DNA from: an uncultured Gemmatimonadota bacterium
GTDB taxonomy: Bacteria; Gemmatimonadota; Gemmatimonadetes; Gemmatimonadales; GWC2-71-9
Reading direction: 5' to 3'
Length of the DNA: 10,724 nucleotides
Assembly: GCA_946479825.1 (NCBI GenBank)
Contig: CAMLHU010000046.1
Span: 1-10,724, forward strand
Shown one piece after another: positions 6,550 to 10,724 of the stretch. Made by a program: the position numbers and the translations under genes. The notes below the pieces were generated by a model. That model did no database searches. It was not told the DNA's origin and saw only the letters and a list, made by a program, of their open reading frames with translations. Position 1 is the first letter of the stretch. Every line of letters starts with the position of its first letter.

Positions 6550-8037
6550 TCAGGTCCCTCCGTGGCAGTCCCGGCACTGTGTGCCGAGCGGCCGGTAGCG
6601 CCGGAACGGGCGCTTCCCCGGCGGGGTCTCGAGCTGGTGACAGCTGGCGCAGGGCACCGAGCGGTGCGCCCCGTCGAGCGGCCACCGGGTGCGGGCGTGG
6701 TCGAACGCCGCGATGGTGAACGAGGTCGTCGCGTGGCAGCTCTCGCAGGGCCGCCCGGCGAACTGCCCTGCGTGCGGGTCGTTCTTCGCGTGACACCCGA
6801 TGCAGTCGGTCCGCGAGATCCGGAAGACGGTGGACCGGGTGGAGTCGGCCCCGGCGTGACAGGCGTTGCACGGCACCGCCTCGTGCGCCCCCGTGAGGGC
6901 GAACCGCGCCTCGGCGTTGTGCCTGGTGATCCCGTAAGTGGTCGGGAGCCACGCCTCGCCGCCGTGGCAGTTGCTGCAGACCGGCCCGCCCTTCACGTCC
7001 TTGAACGCACCGGCGTGCGGATCGAGGTGGCACGAGAGGCAGTTGGCGAACGCCGGCCGGGCGAACGCCGCCCCTTCGCTCCCCGCCGTCCACGAGAACC
7101 GGATCCCGGCCGGCTTGGCCGCGCGCGCGTCGTGGCAGACGGCGCACGCGAGGCGGGCGTGCGCCCCCGTGAGCGGATAGTTGGTCCGATCGTGGTCGAA
7201 CCGCCCGTCGAGCCCCGCCCGCTGCACCTGATGCCACCCGGCGGTGCTGTGACAGGCGTCGCACCCGCCGGTCATCGCGCCGCGGTGCGGATCCTGGTGG
7301 CAGGCGGCGCAGGTCGTCGCCTCCACCCCCGCGAACCGCACGACGGGCCGCCCCTCCACCGTTTCAGTCCGGTGGCACTTGGCGCACGTCACGGTGCGGT
7401 GCAGGCCGGTGAGCCGGAACCGCGCCCGGTCGTGGTCGAACCCCGGCGCCCGCTTCCAGCTGTCGGCCGCGTGACAGGCGTCGCACCCGCGCGCCCCGAA
7501 CTGCCCCGCGTGCGGGTCGTCCGCCGCGTGGCATCCGGCGCAGGTCCGTGGCAGGCCGAGGAACGTCCGGTCGAGGACGTGGTGCTGAGTGGCCCAGGCC
7601 CGGACCGCCGCGTCGGCGATCCGGCGGGGGGTGTGGCAGCTCCGGCACCCGACCGTGTCGTGCGACTGGCGGAGGCGGAAGCCGGTGGTGTCGTGGTCGA
7701 AGTTGGCGGTGTCGAACGCAACGAGCGGGTGATCCACCCCCAGGTGGTCGCGATGGCACGACGCGCAGTTCCGCTCGCCGAAGGTGGCGTGAAGCCCGGT
7801 CCCCGCGGCGATCCGCACCGCGAGCGGCTTGTGGCAGTCGAGGCAGAGCGCGTTGGACGTCCCCCGCTGCCGCAGCTGGTGGCACGAGGTGCAGTTCCGG
7901 ATCCCCTCGAGGTCCGCGTGCGGCGCCGCGAGCTTCCCCGGCGAGAAGAGCTGGGCCGGAAGCGCCCGCGGCAGCGCGGCCGCCAGCACGACGGCGAGCA
8001 CCCAGCGGATCGGGACCGCGCGCGGCGACCGGGTCAC
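6550..8037 (-). CDS. Periplasmic 17-haem c-type cytochrome built of triheme modules
   Basis: 495 residues with a signal peptide (WVLAVVLAAALPRALPA, cleavage near 28) and 17 CXXCH motifs, starting at residues 49, 65, 91, 131, 166, 185, 218, 243, 259, 298, 333, 354, 390, 412, 431, 463 and 488. Hemes 5-16 form four consecutive triheme modules with the pattern CxxCHxxDPHxGxF, then CxxCH followed by W or F, then FDHxRxxxLTGxH and CxxCH. Extra His residues in DPH, FDH and GxH are candidate distal ligands. The likely role is electron transfer across the periplasm between the membrane cytochrome b upstream and the 16-haem cytochrome and barrel downstream. The start is GTG 8037, four bases after the upstream TGA. 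No clear Shine-Dalgarno is seen, so coupling is likely. The family (cytochrome c3/doubled CXXCH) is general and the donor and acceptor are unknown. Confidence 0.93.
   Translation of the reverse strand: MTRSPRAVPIRWVLAVVLAAALPRALPAQLFSPGKLAAPHADLEGIRNCTSCHQLRQRGTSNALCLDCHKPLAVRIAAGTGLHATFGERNCASCHRDHLGVDHPLVAFDTANFDHDTTGFRLRQSHDTVGCRSCHTPRRIADAAVRAWATQHHVLDRTFLGLPRTCAGCHAADDPHAGQFGARGCDACHAADSWKRAPGFDHDRARFRLTGLHRTVTCAKCHRTETVEGRPVVRFAGVEATTCAACHQDPHRGAMTGGCDACHSTAGWHQVQRAGLDGRFDHDRTNYPLTGAHARLACAVCHDARAAKPAGIRFSWTAGSEGAAFARPAFANCLSCHLDPHAGAFKDVKGGPVCSNCHGGEAWLPTTYGITRHNAEARFALTGAHEAVPCNACHAGADSTRSTVFRISRTDCIGCHAKNDPHAGQFAGRPCESCHATTSFTIAAFDHARTRWPLDGAHRSVPCASCHQLETPPGKRPFRRYRPLGTQCRDCHGGT
6556..6561 (-). 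promoter_or_regulatory. Strong ribosome binding site inside the operon, for the 16-haem cytochrome
   Basis: Minus-strand GGAGGG seven bases before ATG 6548, located inside the end of the 17-haem gene. It is the only strong Shine-Dalgarno among the four internal operon junctions, so the 16-haem cytochrome may be translated independently of coupling. Confidence 0.6.
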
Positions 8038-8041
8038 GGGC

Positions 8042-9010
8042 TCAGAAGATCCAGGTGTAGCCGAGCATCACCGCCACGGCGATGTGCACGCCCAGGATCA
8101 CGAACATCACGAAGGTCAGCGGCAGGTGGAACACGTGCCAGTAGTGGAACAGGCGCTGGAACGGGAGCAGGAGCACGTGCTGCTGCTCCAGCCTGGCCTG
8201 GGCCCCGGTCACCGCCGCCAGGTCGTCGCGCAGGCCCCGCGGGAGCGTGCTTGCGGCCAGGGCCCGCCGCAGCCGACGACGCCGGGAGCGCCGGCCCAGG
8301 TCGTAGCCCAGCGCCACGACCAGCGCGTGGACCAGCCCGCGGGGCTGTGCCGGCGGACGCACGTCGAGCAGCGCCTTGAGGCGCCCGGCATCGCCGGGAT
8401 GCTCGGCCGCCAATCGCTCCACCAGCTCGGCCCGCGCCGCCCGGAGCGAGTCCAGCGTGGTGCGCTGGCCGTGGAGCGCCCGCGGGATGTGGCCATACAC
8501 GTAGCGCCCGAAGAGGCCGCTCACCGCGACGGCCGTCATGCTCCAGAACGCGATCGAGACGATGCCGCCGAACTTGAAGCCGGTGTGCAGCAGGACGAGG
8601 AACGGCCCGAGGGTGCAGAGGAAGACGTGGGCCTGCAGCCAGTGATGCAGCCGGCCGAGGCGACGGAGGAAGGGGACCCGCTTCCGGATCGAGTACATCC
8701 CGACGCCGACCGTGATAAGGAAGGTCCCGACCACGCCGTAGCCCTGACCGATCAGTCCCGACGGCCGGAGGAGCTCATCCATCGGCGACGACGCCCGGTC
8801 GGCGAGCGGCAGCCGATAATATGGAAGGCCGTAGGCCAGGGCGGCGCCGGCCACCCCCACCCAGATGAGCACCATCGCTGAGCGAAAGACCCGCTCTCCG
8901 AGCGAGGTCTCGTCCTCGACGGCGATGCGGGCCCGAAGCGCACGAGCCGACGCGGCGGCGCCGACCGCTGGCACCGGGCCTGGGGTCATCGCGAGCTCGC
9001 CACTCTCCAT
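8042..9010 (-). CDS. Diheme b-type cytochrome, integral membrane protein (operon's first gene)
   Basis: 322 residues, first gene of the operon. Hydrophobic segments are at about 43-63, 88-106, 124-142, 148-167 and 292-317. Two of them carry histidine pairs with a 14-residue spacing, His128/His142 and His295/His309. Such pairs on two helices are the classical arrangement for two stacked b haems in a four-helix bundle. Further His residues (122, 123, 289, 292) sit at the membrane edge. Between the fourth and fifth segments is a very basic hydrophilic region of about 110 residues (175-285, including RRSRRRRLRR), which should be cytoplasmic by the positive-inside rule. It could dock the flavoprotein encoded by the last gene. 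The probable role is to move electrons between the cytoplasmic or quinone side and the periplasmic cytochromes. The sequence resembles cytochrome b561/ferric-reductase-type proteins only loosely. ATG 9010 is preceded by GGAGAAAGG. Confidence 0.8.
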   Translation of the reverse strand: MESGELAMTPGPVPAVGAAASARALRARIAVEDETSLGERVFRSAMVLIWVGVAGAALAYGLPYYRLPLADRASSPMDELLRPSGLIGQGYGVVGTFLITVGVGMYSIRKRVPFLRRLGRLHHWLQAHVFLCTLGPFLVLLHTGFKFGGIVSIAFWSMTAVAVSGLFGRYVYGHIPRALHGQRTTLDSLRAARAELVERLAAEHPGDAGRLKALLDVRPPAQPRGLVHALVVALGYDLGRRSRRRRLRRALAASTLPRGLRDDLAAVTGAQARLEQQHVLLLPFQRLFHYWHVFHLPLTFVMFVILGVHIAVAVMLGYTWIF

Positions 9011-9049
9011 CCGGCCGCCTTTCTCCGGTGCGTGCGGCAGAGAACACGG

Positions 9050-9079
9050 GGCCCCGGGATCGCGAACGATGCCGGGGCC
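9050..9079 (-). promoter_or_regulatory. Strong hairpin in the 5' leader of the cytochrome operon
   Basis: Perfect 8-bp arms GGCCCCGG (9050-9057) and CCGGGGCC (9072-9079) enclose a G-G mismatch (9058/9071) and a further 4-bp stem ATCG/CGAT around a tetraloop. In the minus-strand transcript the tetraloop is UUCG. The hairpin ends about 40 bases before ATG 9010. No U-tract follows, so it looks like a transcript-stabilising or translation-tuning element rather than a terminator. No riboswitch class is recognised. Confidence 0.5.
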
Positions 9080-9265
9080 ATCCCACCTGCGCTACGGAAC
9101 ATGGGACTCGCCCCAGCCCGCGCTCGGTGACGCGGGACACAGCGAACGTCACCCACGGAACGGCGCTGTCATCAATTCGATGAACGTCGGTTCAGGGTCG
9201 GCGCGACGCGGCCGGCTTCGCGCAGTATCAGCATTGGACGCGCTGCGCATCGGCCGGAAACACAA

Positions 9266-9297
9266 CGGGGAGCGTGAGCGGCTGCTCACGCTCCCCG
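9266..9297 (-). terminator. Rho-independent terminator of the cytochrome c peroxidase gene
   Basis: A perfect 14-bp stem (9266-9279 with 9284-9297, left arm CGGGGAGCGTGAGC) around the loop GGCT begins 16 bases after the peroxidase stop codon. On the minus strand it is followed by TTGTGTTT, a broken T-tract. It separates the peroxidase transcript from the cytochrome operon, which reads in the same direction. Confidence 0.85.
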
Positions 9298-9313
9298 GTC
9301 GGCCCCGGCTCGG

Positions 9314-10336
9314 TCAGTGTGATCCCGGGGATGCAGGTGCGGCGAACGGCGGCGGCGGACCGGTGTACTTGGTCGGGACGTCGCCGGTCAGCGACTTGAG
9401 GAAGGTCACGATCGAAGAGATCTGCTGGTCGGTGAGCGTCCGACCCAGCTGGTGCCGGGCCATCAGGCGCACCGCTTCCTCCAGCGTGACCACGCTGCCG
9501 TCGTTGAAGTACGGCCCGGTCTGGGCCACGTTCCGGAGGCTCGGCACCTTGAAGACCAGACTGTCGGCCGGCTGGCCGGTCACCTGATATCGGCCGAGGT
9601 CGCGGGCGCCCGGCCACGGCTGCACCACCCCGAGTCGCTGGAAGGTCCGGCCACCCATATAGGCGCCGTTGTGACACCCCTGGCACCCGGCGTTGAGGAA
9701 CGCGCGCAGGCCGCGCACCTCGTCCGGCGTGAGCGCCGAACGCTCGCCCTGGAGGTAGAGGTCCCACCGGGAAGGGGTGAGCAGCTGCCGCTCGAACGCG
9801 CCGACCGCCTTCCCGACGTTGTCGTAGGTGAGCGGGTTGGCCTCGTCCGGAAAGGCGGCCCGGAACGCCTGGATGTATCCGGGCACCTGGCCCAACCGGG
9901 TCAGGACCGACTCCGGCGAGGGCATCGCCATCTCGATCGGGTTGAGGATCGGGCCCTTGGCCTGCTGCTCCACCGTCGGCGCCCGGCCGTCCCAGAACTG
10001 GGCGATGTGGCCGGCCGCGTTGTACACGGTCGGCGCGTTCCGGGTGCCGGACTTGCCGGTCACCCCCGTGCTCACCGGCTGGCCGTCGGCGCCGTAGGCG
10101 TCGAGCAGGTGGCAGGAATTGCACGACTGCTGGCCGTTGGTCGAGAGCCGGGTCTCGTAGTACAGCCGCCAGCCGAGCTCCACCTTGGCGGGCGTGGCGG
10201 GGTTGTCCGCCGCGGGCACCGACGGGGGGAGCGGCGCGAACACGGCCAGTTGAGAGGGGGTGATCGGCTGCTGCGCCCGGCAGGGGGGCGGGAATGCGAG
10301 AGCGGCCGCGACGATCGCAAGGGGGATGGGGCGCAT
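9314..10336 (-). CDS. Diheme cytochrome c peroxidase / MauG-family protein
   Basis: 340 residues with a signal peptide ([22 protein letters not shown]), so it acts in the periplasm. The family reduces H2O2 with electrons from cytochrome c, or carries out MauG-like oxidations. Two CXXCH motifs, CNSCH at 72-76 and CQGCH at 218-222, mark the peroxidatic and electron-transfer haem domains. Other family landmarks are [12 protein letters not shown] before the first haem, [11 protein letters not shown] at 97-107, FWDGRA at 114-119, NPIEMAMP at 132-139 (Glu135 in the position of the catalytic Glu), [15 protein letters not shown] at 264-280, and a Met in LMARHQLG (292) as a possible haem ligand. Length agrees with bacterial CcpA. 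ATG 10336 has AGGAAGGA just upstream. A terminator follows. The adjacent multiheme operon could supply its electrons. Confidence 0.93.
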   Translation of the reverse strand: MRPIPLAIVAAALAFPPPCRAQQPITPSQLAVFAPLPPSVPAADNPATPAKVELGWRLYYETRLSTNGQQSCNSCHLLDAYGADGQPVSTGVTGKSGTRNAPTVYNAAGHIAQFWDGRAPTVEQQAKGPILNPIEMAMPSPESVLTRLGQVPGYIQAFRAAFPDEANPLTYDNVGKAVGAFERQLLTPSRWDLYLQGERSALTPDEVRGLRAFLNAGCQGCHNGAYMGGRTFQRLGVVQPWPGARDLGRYQVTGQPADSLVFKVPSLRNVAQTGPYFNDGSVVTLEEAVRLMARHQLGRTLTDQQISSIVTFLKSLTGDVPTKYTGPPPPFAAPASPGSH

Positions 10337-10557
10337 GGGGTCCTTCCTGGGACTGGACGCGGCAATATGCGGTCCCGGTGCTGAAGCGCCGCTGAATCCG
10401 GGCTGAGAGCCCGGCGCCCGGGCCGTGGCGCGCTCACCACGATGGCCGGGAGACGATTATCATTCATTGACACAGGTCTGAATGACCCTGAGCTTTAAGG
10501 GAACACTCAGATTCCTTGACGGACCCTACTCCCCCGCGGTCCGGCATCCCAGGTCCA
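10337..10557. other. Divergent intergenic region between peroxidase and sensor-like gene
   Basis: 221 bases that must drive the peroxidase (minus) and the right-edge gene (plus). It is less GC-rich than its surroundings around 10451-10515. Seen: a plus-strand TTGACA at 10467-10472 without a well-placed -10, a minus-strand GATAAT at 10456-10461 with a poor -35 match (CATTCA) 17 bases upstream, and small inverted arms GGTC-TGAAT-GACC at 10475-10487. These may be promoter or operator parts, but none is compelling alone. Confidence 0.4.
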
Positions 10558-10724
10558 ATGACCGTTTCGAGCACTGCGAGCCCGCCGCCACGCGGGCTCC
10601 ATCGCATTCTCCCCTTCGTCCTGGCGCTCGGCTCGGTCGCCGCCGCCACGGCCATCACGCTCGTCCTTCGGGCGTACGTGGGGGCGGCGCCGTTCGCGTT
10701 GCTGTATCTTGCCATCCTGGTGAC
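10558..10724 (+). CDS. N-terminus of a membrane protein, possibly a sensor histidine kinase (3' end outside window)
   Basis: ATG 10558 opens a frame that runs off the window end, with 55 residues visible. A short Pro/Arg-rich N-terminus (MTVSSTASPPPRGLHR) precedes hydrophobic segments at about 17-37 (ILPFVLALGSVAAATAITLVL) and 44 onward (AAPFALLYLAILV). This start resembles the DUF4118/KdpD-type transmembrane region found at the N-terminus of many PAS-containing sensor histidine kinases, but too little is present to be sure. Only a weak AGGT lies upstream. It is divergent from the peroxidase gene. Other multi-pass membrane proteins remain possible. Confidence 0.55.
   Translation, partial: MTVSSTASPPPRGLHRILPFVLALGSVAAATAITLVLRAYVGAAPFALLYLAILV

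Larger units (their letters stand above)
9011..9313. other. 303-base non-coding region between peroxidase gene and cytochrome operon
   Basis: On the minus strand this holds, in order, the peroxidase terminator, about 185 bases without a recognisable element, then the leader hairpin and ribosome binding site of the cytochrome b gene. The promoter of the five-gene operon should lie here. I see no convincing -35/-10 pair. The AT-richest spot is around 9169-9183 (TCATCAATTCGATGA, with 5-base inverted arms), which could be part of a promoter or operator. No convincing gene is present on either strand. Confidence 0.6.

Noticed and set aside
5244..8037. Tandem CXXCH-encoding DNA mistaken for a CRISPR-like or satellite repeat
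   Set aside because: The repeated GTGGCA-type words are the antisense of CXXCH codons at irregular coding-frame distances. There are no constant-length spacers.
6412..8379. 655-codon open frame on the + strand
   Set aside because: Antisense to both multiheme cytochrome genes. The CXXCH codons on the other strand explain its Val/Ala/Arg pattern, and it has no domain or plausible start.
9169..9183. Near-palindrome TCATCAATTCGATGA as an operator
   Set aside because: Only five bases pair in each arm and no regulator gene is adjacent, so it is not strong enough to list as a site.
10456..10461. Minus-strand GATAAT as a -10 box for the peroxidase gene
   Set aside because: A good -10 hexamer, but the matching -35 (CATTCA) agrees poorly and it lies 120 bases from the start codon. 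Left as a possibility in the intergenic entry only.
10467..10499. TTGACA resembling a -35 box for the right-edge gene
   Set aside because: The only TATAAT-like stretch downstream (around CTTTAA/TTTAAG) sits 20 or more bases away, too far for a standard promoter, so I do not call one.

Overview
The window is about 70% GC, tightly packed, and looks chromosomal. Several features suggest a Gemmatimonadota-like bacterium, or another high-GC Gram-negative with a similar lifestyle: the tail of a Ser/Thr-kinase-type TolB/WD40 propeller protein of the kind abundant in that phylum, an outer-membrane barrel, signal-peptide-bearing multiheme c-type cytochromes, and weak -10/-35 signals. The phylum assignment is inference from gene types and composition only.

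Layout. (1) Bases 1-2329 run on the + strand: the 3' end of a propeller protein (probably a Ser/Thr kinase), a PP2C phosphatase overlapping it by one base, a small predicted lipoprotein, a duplicated hairpin-forming REP-like repeat, and a short trmO. (2) Bases 2350-9010 are a five-gene minus-strand operon with almost no space between genes. Transcription order is a diheme b-type membrane cytochrome, a 17-haem c-type cytochrome, a 16-haem c-type cytochrome, an outer-membrane beta-barrel protein, and a membrane-anchored ferredoxin/flavin oxidoreductase. (3) A leader of about 300 bases holds a strong hairpin, and a rho-independent terminator closes the next gene. (4) Bases 9314-10336 (minus) encode a diheme cytochrome c peroxidase/MauG-family protein. 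(5) At the right edge, reading + and cut by the window, is the N-terminus of a membrane protein that resembles a sensor kinase.

How the genes could work together. The operon contains one part for every compartment an electron would cross. These are a cytoplasm-facing NAD(P)H-type flavoprotein with two Fe-S motifs, a diheme cytochrome b in the inner membrane, two periplasmic wires with 33 CXXCH motifs in total, and an outer-membrane barrel. This makes a candidate trans-envelope electron conduit, analogous in logic to Mtr/PCC-type porin-cytochrome systems but with different parts. The flavoprotein appears to be a circular permutation of the thioredoxin-reductase-like fold, and both of its ferredoxin motifs lack the usual second cysteine. 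The direction of electron flow and the terminal acceptor or donor cannot be read from the sequence.
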